From contig JANLWK010000152.1 in NCBI GenBank assembly GCA_031364505.1, positions 1-28,663 on the forward strand: a stretch of DNA of 28,663 nt, written 5' to 3'. Positions 7,514 to 15,559 of the stretch are shown in pieces. This DNA is from JANLWK01 sp031364505 (GTDB taxonomy: Bacteria > Eisenbacteria > RBG-16-71-46). Numbering within the stretch: the stretch's first letter is position 1; every line of letters starts with the position of its first letter. The notes beneath the pieces were generated by a model. That model was not told the DNA's origin. It did no database searches and saw only the letters and a list, made by a program, of their open reading frames with translations. The position numbers and the translations under genes were made by a program.

Positions 7514-8650
7514 TCAGACGAAGAAGTCGTGCAGGCTGTCGATCACGCGGTCCTGCTCGGCCGGCTCGAGGCCGTGGTAGCAGGGGAGCCGGACCAGGCG
7601 GTCACTCAGCTCCTCGGTCACGGGCAGATCTCCGTCGCGGTAGCCGAACCGGCGCCCCATCGGCGACGTGTGCAGGGGCACGTAGTGGAACACGGCGAGG
7701 ATGCTGCGCGAGCGGAGGAAACCGAGCAGGCGTTCGCGCACGCCCACGTCGCGCACGAGGACGTGGAACATGTGCCCGTTGTGAGCGCATTCGGCGGGCG
7801 GATGGGGTAAGCCCAGGTCGCCGCGGTGCTCGAGGTCCGCGAGACCCGCGGCATAGCGGTCGTACAGCGAGCGCCGCCGCTCGGTGATCGTCGCGCAGTG
7901 CTCCAGCTGTGCGAACAGGTACGCGGCGATGAGATCCGACGGGAGGTACGACGATCCCGCCTCGACCCACGTGTACTTGTCGACCTGGCCGCGGAGGAAC
8001 TTCGAGCGGTCGGTGCCTTTCTCGCGCAGGATCTCGGCGCGCTCCACGTCTTCGGGGCGATTGAGCACGAGGGCGCCGCCCTCGCCCGAGATCACGTTCT
8101 TGGTCTCGTGGAAGCTGTAGCAGCCGATGTGGCCGAGCGTGCCCAGGTAGCGCCCGCGGTACGTGGCGTTGACGCCCTGCGCGGCGTCCTCGACCACCGT
8201 GAGTCCGCGGCGGGCGGCGATGGCGTTGATCGTGTCCATCTCGCACGCCACGCCGGCGTAGTGCGTCGGCGCGATGACCCGGGTGCGCGCCGTCACCGCG
8301 GGCTCGATCAGGCGCTCGTCGATGTTGAGCGTGTCGCGCCGGATGTCGACGAACACGGGTCGCGCGCCGCGGAGCACGAATGCGTTCGCGGTCGACACGA
8401 ACGTGAACGAGGGCAGGATCACTTCGTCGCCGGCCTCCAGGTTGCACAGCAGGCCGGCCATCTCGAGGGCCGCCGTGCACGACGTCGTCAGCAGCACGCG
8501 ATGGGCCGAGAACGCCTGCTCCATCCACGCGTGACACCGCTTCGTGAACGGGCCGTCTCCGGCGATATGCCCGCGTTCGACGGCCTGGCGGATGTAGTCG
8601 AGCTCGCTCCCGATGATGAAGGGCCGGTTGAACGGTATGTCGAAGTCCAT
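7514..8650 (-). CDS. DegT/DnrJ/EryC1-type sugar aminotransferase, WecE/RffA-like (dTDP-4-oxo-6-deoxyhexose transaminase)
   Basis: 378 residues, full length for the family. It is a PLP enzyme that aminates a nucleotide-linked 4-keto-6-deoxy sugar. The PLP lysine is K184 in SFHETKNVISGEGG. D155 in VVEDAAQ holds the pyridine nitrogen. TTSCTAALEMAGLL (about 55-69) and LPSFTFVSTANAFV (79-92) are the cofactor and substrate loops. The start phrase IPFNRPFIIGSELDYI and the HETKN sequence favour the WecE/RffA branch, which makes dTDP-4-amino-4,6-dideoxy-galactose; the exact sugar is inference. The start at 8650 lies 5 nt after the GT2 stop, and the N-terminus aligns with the family there. It is the last gene of the minus-strand glycan cluster. 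Confidence 0.92.
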   Translation of the reverse strand: MDFDIPFNRPFIIGSELDYIRQAVERGHIAGDGPFTKRCHAWMEQAFSAHRVLLTTSCTAALEMAGLLCNLEAGDEVILPSFTFVSTANAFVLRGARPVFVDIRRDTLNIDERLIEPAVTARTRVIAPTHYAGVACEMDTINAIAARRGLTVVEDAAQGVNATYRGRYLGTLGHIGCYSFHETKNVISGEGGALVLNRPEDVERAEILREKGTDRSKFLRGQVDKYTWVEAGSSYLPSDLIAAYLFAQLEHCATITERRRSLYDRYAAGLADLEHRGDLGLPHPPAECAHNGHMFHVLVRDVGVRERLLGFLRSRSILAVFHYVPLHTSPMGRRFGYRDGDLPVTEELSDRLVRLPCYHGLEPAEQDRVIDSLHDFFV

Positions 8651-8655
8651 AGTAC

Positions 8656-9621
8656 TCAAGCGTCCGTGTGCGCGGGCTGCCGCGGCGGGCTCGTCTCGGT
8701 CATCACCGCGTAGGTGGGCCGGTCCATCATCCGGAAGTGCATCCGCGACAGGTACTCGCCGATCACGCCGAGCGCGAACAGCTGCGCGCCGGCGAAGATC
8801 GCGATGATCGAGGCGAGAAACGGGAAGCCCGGCACGCTGCCGCCGGTGATCCAGTAGCGGATCACGACATATCCCAACACGCCGACGCCGAAGAGGGTGA
8901 AGGTGAATCCCAGGATGCTCGCGATCTGGAGCGGCAGCACACTGAAGCCCGTGATCATGTTGGCCGCGTGCCGGAGCAGCTTCGGCAGCGTGTAATTCGA
9001 GACGCCTTTCAGCCGCGGGTCGTGACGCACGGGGACCGCTGCGAAGCGCACGGTTCCCCACGTGAGCAGCACGTCGATCGACACGAACGTGCCGCGGTAG
9101 TCCGCGAATGCGTCGCGCAGCGCCGTGCGAAACACGCGGAACGCGCTCGCCTTGCGTGCCATCTCGGCGCCCATCGCACCCTGCAGGGCGATCTTCGTCG
9201 CCTCGGAGGCGAGGTTGCGTAGCAGCCCGTGCTGCTGCTTCACGGGGGTGCCGTAGACCACGTCCGTGCCGGCGGCGAGCTGGTCGAGGAGCGTGCCGAT
9301 CTCCTCGGGCGGATGCTGGAGGTCGTCATCGACGGTGACGACGACTGCATGGCGAGCGCGCCGGATTCCGCAGAGCAGGGCACTGTGCTGGCCGTAGTTG
9401 CGCATCAGGTCGATGCCGACGACGCGCGGGTACCGCCGGGCGAGCTCGCCGATGCGCGCCCAGCTCATATCGCGGCTGCCGTCGTTGACGAGCAGGATCT
9501 CGAAGTCGAGGCTCATTGCCTCGAGCGCCGCGTGCAGCCGCTGCAGCAACTCGTGCAGGGATTCGGCGCTGTTGTAGACCGGAACGACGACCGACACCGA
9601 TGGAACGTCAGCGGTGGGCAT
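8656..9621 (-). CDS. GT2-family polyprenyl-phosphate glycosyltransferase, ArnC/DPM1-like
   Basis: 321 residues. The GT-A domain has VSVVVPVYNSAESL at the N-terminus, ILLVNDGSRD (about 42-51), LMRNYGQHSALLCGI, and the metal-binding VDDDLQHPPEE around residues 97-107. The C-terminus has two long hydrophobic helices (LQIASILGFTFTLFGVGVLG and LASIIAIFAGAQLFALGVIG) followed by EYLSRMHFR. This is the layout of ArnC/GtrB/DPM enzymes, which move a sugar from a nucleotide to undecaprenyl (or dolichyl) phosphate at the inner membrane. The start at 9621 has AGGA about 9 nt upstream and lies 5 nt past the stop of the acyltransferase gene. With the aminotransferase downstream, the donor is plausibly an (acylated) amino sugar. 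Confidence 0.93.
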   Translation of the reverse strand: MPTADVPSVSVVVPVYNSAESLHELLQRLHAALEAMSLDFEILLVNDGSRDMSWARIGELARRYPRVVGIDLMRNYGQHSALLCGIRRARHAVVVTVDDDLQHPPEEIGTLLDQLAAGTDVVYGTPVKQQHGLLRNLASEATKIALQGAMGAEMARKASAFRVFRTALRDAFADYRGTFVSIDVLLTWGTVRFAAVPVRHDPRLKGVSNYTLPKLLRHAANMITGFSVLPLQIASILGFTFTLFGVGVLGYVVIRYWITGGSVPGFPFLASIIAIFAGAQLFALGVIGEYLSRMHFRMMDRPTYAVMTETSPPRQPAHTDA

Positions 9622-9626
9622 GGCGA

Positions 9627-10586
9627 TCAATCCTGTTCGCGGCTCGGGCACAGCCAGCCGCGGGGCACGAACTTCGCGAGCGTGGGCGTGACCCACGCGA
9701 GGAACTCCTGTTCCTCGGGCGTCGAGCACTTGGCATAGGCGCGCTCCGTGACATGGAACTGGGTCTTCCCCGCGTGCGCGCGATCGTCCCACTCGGCGAC
9801 GCCGACGAGCGAGCCCTTCGTGACCTCCGGGTGTGCGGCGTGGAACTCGTCGAAGTATCCCGCGAGGCGCTCGAGTCGTTGCTCTGCCGTCGGCGAATCG
9901 AACTGCGGTCCGAATTTCGCGGTCATATCCTGGGCGGGCACGCCGGCATAGACACGGTTCTCCTCCATGTCGCGCGTCACGACCGAGCCGACCATGGCCA
10001 TACTGCGCCGCCGGGCCCGGATCGGCGAGACGATGCAGTGTCCCACGAACCAGACGTCCTCCTCGATGACGAGCCGGCCCTTCGCGTTGAATCGGCAGCC
10101 CGCGAGCACGTCGCCGAACTGGATGTGGCTCCACAGCTGGCTGTGGGCGCCGATGCCCACGTTGTCGCCGATCAGCAGCGCACCCTGGCCGTCGAGGACG
10201 CAGCTTCCGCCGACCCAGCAGTTGTGTCCCACGTGCAGGGTCCCCGGGCCGTTCAGGAACAGATGGTTGTGGAGGCGCGTGTAGTCGCCGACGAACAGAC
10301 CGCCGCACATGATGTGGCCGTCGTTGCCCAGGAACACGCGGTCGCCGATCTCGATGCGGACGGGTGATTCGCCGCGGGCCTCGATCACGACGCCGCGCTG
10401 GATGTGCGTCCCGCGACCGATGCGGATGTCGGCGCCCTCGATGCGCACGCCGTCCTCGATCACGGCGCCTGCGCCGATCGAGACCCGTGCCGCGGCGGCG
10501 CCGCGGCGGCCCCCGATGCGGACGCCCGCCCCGAGACGCACGCCCTCGCCGACCTCGGTCTGCTCCGCCACGATGCCATCGAACAT
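9627..10586 (-). CDS. Left-handed beta-helix (hexapeptide repeat) acyltransferase-like protein
   Basis: 319 residues. From residue about 5 to 210 the protein is a run of [LIV]-G-x-x-x-x hexapeptides (VGEGVRLGAGVRIGG, VSIGAGAVIEDGVRI, IRIGRGTHIQRGVVI, LLIGDNVGIGAHSQL). These are the coils of an acetyl- or formyl-transferase-type beta helix. It ends with MAMVGSVVTRDMEENRVYAG and VPAQDMTAKFG, the usual cap of NeuD/WbbJ-like sugar acyltransferases. The last about 90 residues (FDEFHAAHPEVTKGS onward) are an added domain I do not recognise. The start at 10586 has AAGGGA about 8 nt upstream. The gene lies 19 nt after the GT-C-like gene and 5 nt before the GT2 gene. N- or O-acylation of the cluster's amino sugar is a reasonable guess. 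Confidence 0.88.
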   Translation of the reverse strand: MFDGIVAEQTEVGEGVRLGAGVRIGGRRGAAAARVSIGAGAVIEDGVRIEGADIRIGRGTHIQRGVVIEARGESPVRIEIGDRVFLGNDGHIMCGGLFVGDYTRLHNHLFLNGPGTLHVGHNCWVGGSCVLDGQGALLIGDNVGIGAHSQLWSHIQFGDVLAGCRFNAKGRLVIEEDVWFVGHCIVSPIRARRRSMAMVGSVVTRDMEENRVYAGVPAQDMTAKFGPQFDSPTAEQRLERLAGYFDEFHAAHPEVTKGSLVGVAEWDDRAHAGKTQFHVTERAYAKCSTPEEQEFLAWVTPTLAKFVPRGWLCPSREQD

Positions 10587-10605
10587 CGATTCGTCCCTTC
10601 GCGCG

Positions 10606-12198
10606 CTAGCGCTGGTAGATCGAGTACAGCACGACGGAATCCGGTTGCACGGCGACCCGTGCGTCCACGTCGATGTCACGCCGGACGAGGAACGCGCCGC
10701 CGCCGAATGCCGCGGGCAACGCGTCCTTCCACTCCACCAGCCGATACCGCTCCATCAACCGGCGAGCGACGTCCGGAGCCTGCTCCGGAGGCAGCACGCG
10801 CGTGTTCAGGGCATGGCGGAGCAGGTTTCGGGTCTGCGGCGTGTGACCCGTCCACGTGTTCCACTCGATGACCGTCGCCTCGCCCGACACGAGCTTGTCC
10901 GCGATGCCCGCGTTCAGCGTCTGGTTCAGCTCGCGATTGCCGATGAAGCAGTACCACCACGCATTCCACATGCGCCACGCGTTCGATGCGCGAATCGGGT
11001 GGTACGGCGTGACACAGATGACGGGTCCGCCGCGGGACGTCTCGCCCAGCCAGTCGATCAGCCGCAGCTCCGAGGCCAGATCGCGGAAGTCGGCGCGTGG
11101 ATGCGTCGTCGGAATCCACGGCCGCAGCGACGGAATCGGCAGCGGAGTCACCAGCATGACGACGAACACCGTGAGCCAGGCGTTCTGCTGGCGCAGTCGC
11201 GCTGCATTGCCGGCCGACGAGGGCGCGCGTGCGCGCTTGCTCGCGTCGGCCTTCTTGCGAGCCGCGCGATAGGGACCCGCCGCGCAGAGGATGATGCCCA
11301 TCGCGAGCCACATCCCCTGCGCGTAGTTCTGGCGCAGCGGCATCGTCGCGTGAGCGACTCCGGCGCAGATCCAGAACATGGCGATCATCCGGACGTCGAT
11401 GCGCGCCGGATCGCCGCGCCACGCGAGCAGAAGCCCCGCCGCCGGGCACGCGACGAGATACACCTTCACGATCAACGAAGTCGTGAACGACCACCCGGCC
11501 TGGATCGGGAACACCGTGTTCCAGTAGCGGACCGTTTCGATCGAGTCGCGCGACAGGAGATACACGACGGATGGGATCCCCGCCGCGGCCAGCCCGGCCA
11601 CGGTCCACACGAGGATACGCCCACGCGCGCCACGATCGGGCTCGATCAGGGCCGCGAGCAAGGCCGCCGGCACGACCCAGATCTGGCGAACGCTGAGTCC
11701 GACCGCGAGACCCATGCACGCGCCGGCGAGAAACACGGCGAGTTCGCGCCGCATCGCACTCGGCGGTGCGACGAACAGCGCGACGCCGACCAGCCCGAAC
11801 AGACACGCGAAATATTCGGGCCGCAGGGTCACCATCGGCAGCCCCATCATCGCGATCACCGTGAACGCACCCGCCACGCCCGCCATCGTCCCCGCGCGAT
11901 CGAGCCGCTTCACCGTCCACCAGGCCACGAGCCCGCACAGGAACGCCGCGAGCACCATGCTGAGACGGCTCACCGAGATGGTCACCGAAGGCGAGAGGTC
12001 GGCCCACACGTAGGGAAGGAAGAGGAGATACCGTAGCGGCAGGTCACCGTTCGAGGGCTCCCCATGCGCGACTGCCCACGACCGCGCGAGATAGAACACC
12101 TCGTCGTCGTTGATCGGCCACGTCAGCATGGCCAACGCCGAAAACGCAATGGCGACGACCCACAAGGCCATGGCCCAGCCGGCACGAAGACGTGGCAT
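10606..12198 (-). CDS. Polytopic membrane glycosyltransferase-like protein (ArnT/PMT, GT-C fold)
   Basis: 530 residues. The start at 12198 gives a short basic N-terminus followed by the first helix (MPRLRAGWAMALWVVAIAF). The frame is open upstream but reads as Arg/Gly-rich noise. About ten hydrophobic segments follow. The first loop carries WPINDDEVFYLARSWAVAHG, an acidic pair in the first periplasmic loop as in ArnT/PMT-type GT-C enzymes that take sugar from undecaprenyl phosphate. The C-terminal about 150 residues (ICVTPYHPIRASNAWRM onward) are soluble and probably periplasmic. No conventional ribosome site is seen; TATGCT at 12205-12210 (minus strand) sits only 7 nt before the ATG, so a leaderless start is possible. 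It is the first gene of the glycan cluster, a natural acceptor-side partner for the ArnC-like GT2. Confidence 0.82.
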   Translation of the reverse strand: MPRLRAGWAMALWVVAIAFSALAMLTWPINDDEVFYLARSWAVAHGEPSNGDLPLRYLLFLPYVWADLSPSVTISVSRLSMVLAAFLCGLVAWWTVKRLDRAGTMAGVAGAFTVIAMMGLPMVTLRPEYFACLFGLVGVALFVAPPSAMRRELAVFLAGACMGLAVGLSVRQIWVVPAALLAALIEPDRGARGRILVWTVAGLAAAGIPSVVYLLSRDSIETVRYWNTVFPIQAGWSFTTSLIVKVYLVACPAAGLLLAWRGDPARIDVRMIAMFWICAGVAHATMPLRQNYAQGMWLAMGIILCAAGPYRAARKKADASKRARAPSSAGNAARLRQQNAWLTVFVVMLVTPLPIPSLRPWIPTTHPRADFRDLASELRLIDWLGETSRGGPVICVTPYHPIRASNAWRMWNAWWYCFIGNRELNQTLNAGIADKLVSGEATVIEWNTWTGHTPQTRNLLRHALNTRVLPPEQAPDVARRLMERYRLVEWKDALPAAFGGGAFLVRRDIDVDARVAVQPDSVVLYSIYQR

Positions 12199-12229
12199 CG
12201 CGGCAGCATACAAGTTTTGCGTCGCCGTG

Positions 12230-12251
12230 CGGGCCTGATCGGCCGGGCCCG
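12230..12251 (-). terminator. Weak hairpin between the dehydrogenase and the glycan cluster
   Basis: A perfect 6-bp stem (CGGGCC / GGCCCG) with a 10-nt loop lies 16 nt past the dehydrogenase stop. There is no following T-run on the minus strand, so intrinsic termination is uncertain. Confidence 0.25.
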
Positions 12252-12266
12252 TTCCGCATCGGGGAG

Positions 12267-14175
12267 CTATTGGGTCAGCACGATCCATCGCGACGCGCTC
12301 ATACCCGCCACCACGAGACGGACGCGGTAGATTCCCGCAGCTACCGGCCGCCCTGACTCGTGCGTACCGTCCCACCGCACCGAGTGCGAGCCCGCCTCGA
12401 GCGACCCACGGAGCAGGCGCTTCACCAGCCGGCCGTTCGGATCGAACACCTCGAGCGCCGTCTTGCCCTCCCGCGTCAGCTCGAAGGTGATTCGAGTAGC
12501 GGCCTGGAAGGGGTTCGGTGTGATGCGAAGATCGAATCCGGCTCCGGGGTCCGTTCCCGGCCCGACATCCACCGTGCACTCCTTGCAGCTCGCCTTGCGG
12601 ATCATGCCGTCGCTCTTGCTGAGCTGATAGATCTCATCCTGGATCAGGATCAGGCGGATATCGGCGCGCCCACCCCCGTACGCGACGAGATAGGGATCGT
12701 CTCCCTCCGTCACACTGGCAGCGCCGGGGAGCCCGTCACCGTCGACCACGCCGTCGTGCGACACCGCATCGACGGCGGTCTCGTTGCGACGGTCGAAGGT
12801 ATCGTGCACGAGGTCGAACACGCGACGTGCCACCAACCCGGCAGCGTTGTACGGGCTCGAGTAGAACACCTTCAGCTCGTGAATCTGAGCCGTTGTGGAG
12901 GGGTTGCCGTCGTCGGCAGCGAGCAACTCGCTCAGTTCACAGTAGAACCATCGCGCCGTCGTGATGTCGGCAAACACGTACTTGCCCTTGAGCCGCGGGA
13001 TTGCGTCGCCACGGTAGATGAAGCCGCTCGAGATCGCGTCGCCATCGAGGTGGCTGTAACGGGCCACGGGATAGGTCGGCACGATGTCGCCTACGGAAGT
13101 CGCCGTCGTGTTCGCGTAGATCGGCAGCGTCGGTGGCAGCGCCGTGTTGTTCACCTGGTTGTTCGTGCCGAGCACCATGCAGCCTTCAATACGTGAGTAT
13201 CCGTAGTTCCCGCCAGGATGGACGATGTTCACTTCCTCCCAGCTGTGCAGGCCGATGTCGTTGACGAACAGGCGGTCGTTCGATGGCTCGACGTCCCAGC
13301 TGAGGCGGTGAGGGTTTCTGAAGCCATAGGCATAGACCTCGCCTCGTGCGCCCGGCGAATAGGGCGGGGCCGTGAACGGGTTGTCCGCGGGGATCGTGTA
13401 CGTGCCGGGCGTTCCCACGGCGTTCGGGCGGATGCGCAGGATCTTGCCCAGCAGATTGCCGAGCATCTGGGGCTGGTTCCGAGTGGAGGTCACAAAGCTC
13501 TCACCCGCGCTGCCGTCGCCGCTGGCGATGTACATGTTTCGCCAGTCGGGATGAGAGGCGTCCGTCGCCAGCGGATTGAAGAGGACGTCCCCCATGGGGT
13601 GAATGTTGCTGCTGTATTGCACTCGCAACAGCAGCGCGCGGGCTCCCTCGAAGGTCGTATTGGCGATGTTCACATCCTGCCATTCGTAGAGCACCGCTTC
13701 ACGATACGAGCTGGGATTCCCACCCAGCTCGGTGTGCACGGTGTAGAACTTGCCGTTGCTCCCGTACTCCGGGTCGAATTGCACCGTCACGAGGCCCGCG
13801 GCCAGACCGGGGCTGTTGTCGAAGACGCCCGTGCCTCCAGTCCCATCGAAGATCGTCCGAAAGTCGAGATACGTCGTGAAGCCCTTCGTCGCCCAGTCCA
13901 GGATGTACAACCTGCCGTTCAGATCGTTTGCGAACGCCCGGATTTCCGCGAGAGGGCCCACCGGTTCGGTGCGCACGAAATTGATCCGAGCGACCTGGGC
14001 CGTGGCGCTGGTACCCGACTTGGGCACCGTGGTCCAGTCGCTGAGCACGATCGCAATCTGCCCGGGATCATCTCTAGTCGGTGATCTGTGGTGCGGAGGG
14101 ATATTGTGCCAGCGCGGGGTGGCTCCAGGCCGACAGCAGGGCGCCAATGATTGCGACCACGTGACCGGCCTTCAT
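12267..14175 (-). CDS. Secreted PQQ-dependent glucose/sorbosone dehydrogenase-like protein with FlgD-type tail; frameshift after the signal peptide
   Basis: The main frame covers 12267 to about 14080 and contains the six-bladed GSDH-type propeller. Visible phrases are IHPMGDVLFNPLA, NMYIASGDGSAGES, LGNLLGKILRIRP, GEVYAYGFRNPHRLSWD (the RNP signature), HPGGNYGYSRIEG and ISSGFIYRGDAIPRLKGKY. Residues in the last about 90 codons are a FlgD-like Ig tail (ITPNPFQAA, VFDPNGRLVK, VRWDGTHESGRPV, GIYRVRL). In this frame no signal peptide precedes DDPGQIAIVLSDW. One frame over, an ATG at 14175 with GAGG 6 nt upstream encodes MKAGHVVAIIGALLSAWSHP...LAQ, a perfect signal peptide, then stops at 14074-14076. 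The span is 1909 nt, one more than a multiple of three. This implies a net one-base insertion (or two missing bases), and about 635 residues when restored. Family enzymes oxidise aldoses or related sugars in the periplasm with PQQ. Confidence 0.78.
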
Positions 14176-14381
14176 ACGCGCCTCGTCGATGGGTGTGGGT
14201 GTGGCGGATCAAGAAAATCGTAACGCTTTCGCTGGACGTCCATGCACAGTTTCTCGTGCGCCGATCCCGCTCGATCGGGAAGATGCCTGGCTGAATCGGG
14301 TTGATCGACGGAAGCCTGAGGGCAAACGCGCAGCGCTGAAACTCAATCTCCGGCCTGACTGATGGACGGCTTTCTGGAGGC

Positions 14382-14412
14382 CAAGCGTGGCCACGGAGTG
14401 ACAAGCGTGGCC
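14382..14412 (+). repeat. Two 11-nt direct repeats CAAGCGTGGCC, 20-nt period
   Basis: The identical 11-mers start at 14382 and 14402, so they are two helical turns apart and would face the same side of DNA. They lie about 80 nt upstream of the TTGACA box of the winged-helix gene and about 210 nt upstream of the dehydrogenase start, so they could be regulator sites for either. No function is shown. Confidence 0.4.
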
Positions 14413-14481
14413 GATGAGCTGTCACCCAATCGTCACCCGCGCTGGCCAAAGTGGGCGATGAGTCCCTGCGGATACGCTGCC

Positions 14482-14511
14482 TTGACATGCGACCTGAAAT
14501 GGTGGTCACAT
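14482..14511 (+). promoter_or_regulatory. Candidate sigma-70 promoter of the winged-helix/nucleotidyltransferase pair
   Basis: A perfect -35 TTGACA at 14482-14487 is followed after 18 nt by a weak -10 TCACAT (14506-14511). The predicted start of transcription is at about 14518-14520, which coincides with the ATG at 14520, so the message may be leaderless. The -10 lies inside the palindrome, the classic arrangement for autorepression. Confidence 0.5.
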
Positions 14512-14518
14512 GACCACC
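14501..14518 (+). promoter_or_regulatory. Palindromic operator candidate GGTGGTCACATGACCACC
   Basis: Perfect 8-bp inverted repeat GGTGGTCA / TGACCACC with a 2-nt centre, ending 1 nt before the ATG of the winged-helix gene and covering its likely -10 box. An autoregulatory site for that protein is the simplest reading. The core 12-mer GGTCACATGACC recurs at 20566-20577. Confidence 0.6.
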
Positions 14519-14519
14519 T

Positions 14520-14858
14520 ATGAAGGTCGCTGGAAATTCGAGCCCGTTTGGCAGCCCCGCGCGGACCCGCGCGTTGCTCGCCCTGCAGTTGCTGACGGAG
14601 AGTTACGCCCGGGAACTGGCGCGTCTCTTGGAGCTCAACCTCTCGGGAGTTCAGAAGGCGCTCCAGTCGCTCGAGCGCGATGGACTGGTCGCCGCTCGCG
14701 CGGTCGGGCGGACGCGAGTCTACCGGCTCAACTCGCGCGCGCCCACCCGCCGGGAGTTGGAACGGTATCTCGAACGGCTCCTGGAGGCCGAGGACCAGCT
14801 TCGCTCGCGCGCGGCACAGCTCCGCCGCCGGCCGCGGCGCACCGGCAAGCCGCTGTGA
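14520..14858 (+). CDS. Small winged-helix DNA-binding protein (ArsR/MarR-like), probable antitoxin/autorepressor
   Basis: 112 residues. Residues about 15-71 form a winged helix: ARTRALLALQLLTESYARE (helix 1), LARLLELNLSGVQKALQSL (helix-turn-helix, recognition helix LSGVQKALQSLERDG), then the wing LVAARAVGRTRVYRLN. Residues about 77-103 are a charged helix (RRELERYLERLLEAEDQL), likely for dimer or partner contact, and the tail is basic (RRRPRRTGKPL). No ribosome site precedes the ATG at 14520, which fits the leaderless promoter described at 14482. Its stop overlaps the GTG start of the nucleotidyltransferase by 4 nt (GTGA), so the two are translationally coupled. Regulator-first order, coupling and an adjacent palindrome suggest a toxin-antitoxin-type pair. 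That is inference from arrangement, not proven function. Confidence 0.8.
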   Translation: MKVAGNSSPFGSPARTRALLALQLLTESYARELARLLELNLSGVQKALQSLERDGLVAARAVGRTRVYRLNSRAPTRRELERYLERLLEAEDQLRSRAAQLRRRPRRTGKPL

Positions 14859-15445
14859 AGCTGACCGGCAGGTCCACGCTCGCCGATGTCGCCGTGGCAG
14901 TCGGTGATGCGCTGAGGCGTGCGGGGATCCGGGGTGTCCTTACGGGAGGGGCATGCGCACACCTCTACACAGCGGGAGCCCACGTGTCAGTCGATGTGGA
15001 CTTCGTCCTGGCGGAGTCGTCCTCGGCGGAAGCGCTCGACAAGGCGATGGCGCCGCTCGGATTCAATCGGCACCGGGATCGCTACGTTCACCCAGACACT
15101 GCATTCTACGTTGAGTTCCCCCGCGGGCCGCTCGGCATCGGAGAGGACCTCCACATCCGGCCCGTCTGGCGCAGCCGCCGTGGTGCGAGGACCTTGGCGC
15201 TCTCTCCCACCGACGCCTGCCGAGACCGCCTGGCGGCCTTCTACCATTGGAACGACCGTCAGAGCCTGGGGGTGGCGGTCGCGATCGCCGTCCGGAATCG
15301 CGTCTCTCTTGCGAAAATCCGCGATTGGAGCCGGAGCGAGGGGCACGAAGACCGCTTCAAGGTGTTTACCTTCGAGCTCGGGCGGGCCCGCGTGGCCGCA
15401 CGCACCAGACGCGGGGCGAGCCCGTCGCAGCGTCGAACCCGATAG
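14855..15445 (+). CDS. Nucleotidyltransferase-fold protein (AbiEii/MNT-like), probable toxin partner
   Basis: 196 residues from a GTG start at 14855 that overlaps the upstream stop. The nucleotidyltransferase signature is present: VLTGGACAHLYTAG (GG at 31-32) and SVDVDFVL (Asp47 and Asp49, the D-x-D metal pair), followed by APLGFNRHRDRYVHP, FYVEFPRGPLGIGED, ALSPTDACRDRLAAFYHWND and the C-terminal WSRSEGHED. Glycine-rich and D-x-D elements place it with Pol-beta-like transferases such as AbiEii, MenT-like or MNT toxins; those families modify tRNA or other targets with nucleotides. The conserved LSPTD-x-x-x-DRLAAF-x-HW-x-D block is strongly patterned but its role is unknown to me. The gene ends 114 nt before tRNA-Ser(CGA). 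Whether it acts as a toxin is not shown by sequence. Confidence 0.8.
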   Translation: MKLTGRSTLADVAVAVGDALRRAGIRGVLTGGACAHLYTAGAHVSVDVDFVLAESSSAEALDKAMAPLGFNRHRDRYVHPDTAFYVEFPRGPLGIGEDLHIRPVWRSRRGARTLALSPTDACRDRLAAFYHWNDRQSLGVAVAIAVRNRVSLAKIRDWSRSEGHEDRFKVFTFELGRARVAARTRRGASPSQRRTR

Positions 15446-15523
15446 CGCCGCACTCCCTGCGGGCGGTGTAGCCAGCACGTCATGGCCGAAGACGGGAAAG
15501 CAGCGCAGGCACCTTGCCGAAGG

Positions 15524-15552
15524 TTGATCCGGCCCGCTAAGTCGTGTAAACA
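15524..15552 (+). promoter_or_regulatory. Possible tRNA-Ser(CGA) promoter
   Basis: TTGATC (15524-15529), 17-nt spacer and TAAACA (15547-15552) lie just before the tRNA 5' end at 15560. The spacing is right but the -10 is weak. Confidence 0.3.
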
Positions 15553-15559
15553 CGGCGGC

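Larger units (their letters stand above)
14176..14519. other. 344-nt divergent intergenic region
   Basis: This separates the dehydrogenase (minus) from the winged-helix regulator (plus). It holds an 11-nt direct repeat (CAAGCGTGGCC at 14382-14392 and 14402-14412, 20-nt period), two GTCACCC copies near 14421-14440, a TTGACA box at 14482 and the palindrome at 14501-14518. I see no coding sequence in it. Confidence 0.6.

Noticed and set aside
14510..14854. Long in-frame extension of the nucleotidyltransferase starting at an ATG inside the palindrome
   Set aside because: The extension has no domain character and overlaps the winged-helix gene entirely; the GTG overlap start fits the family N-terminus.
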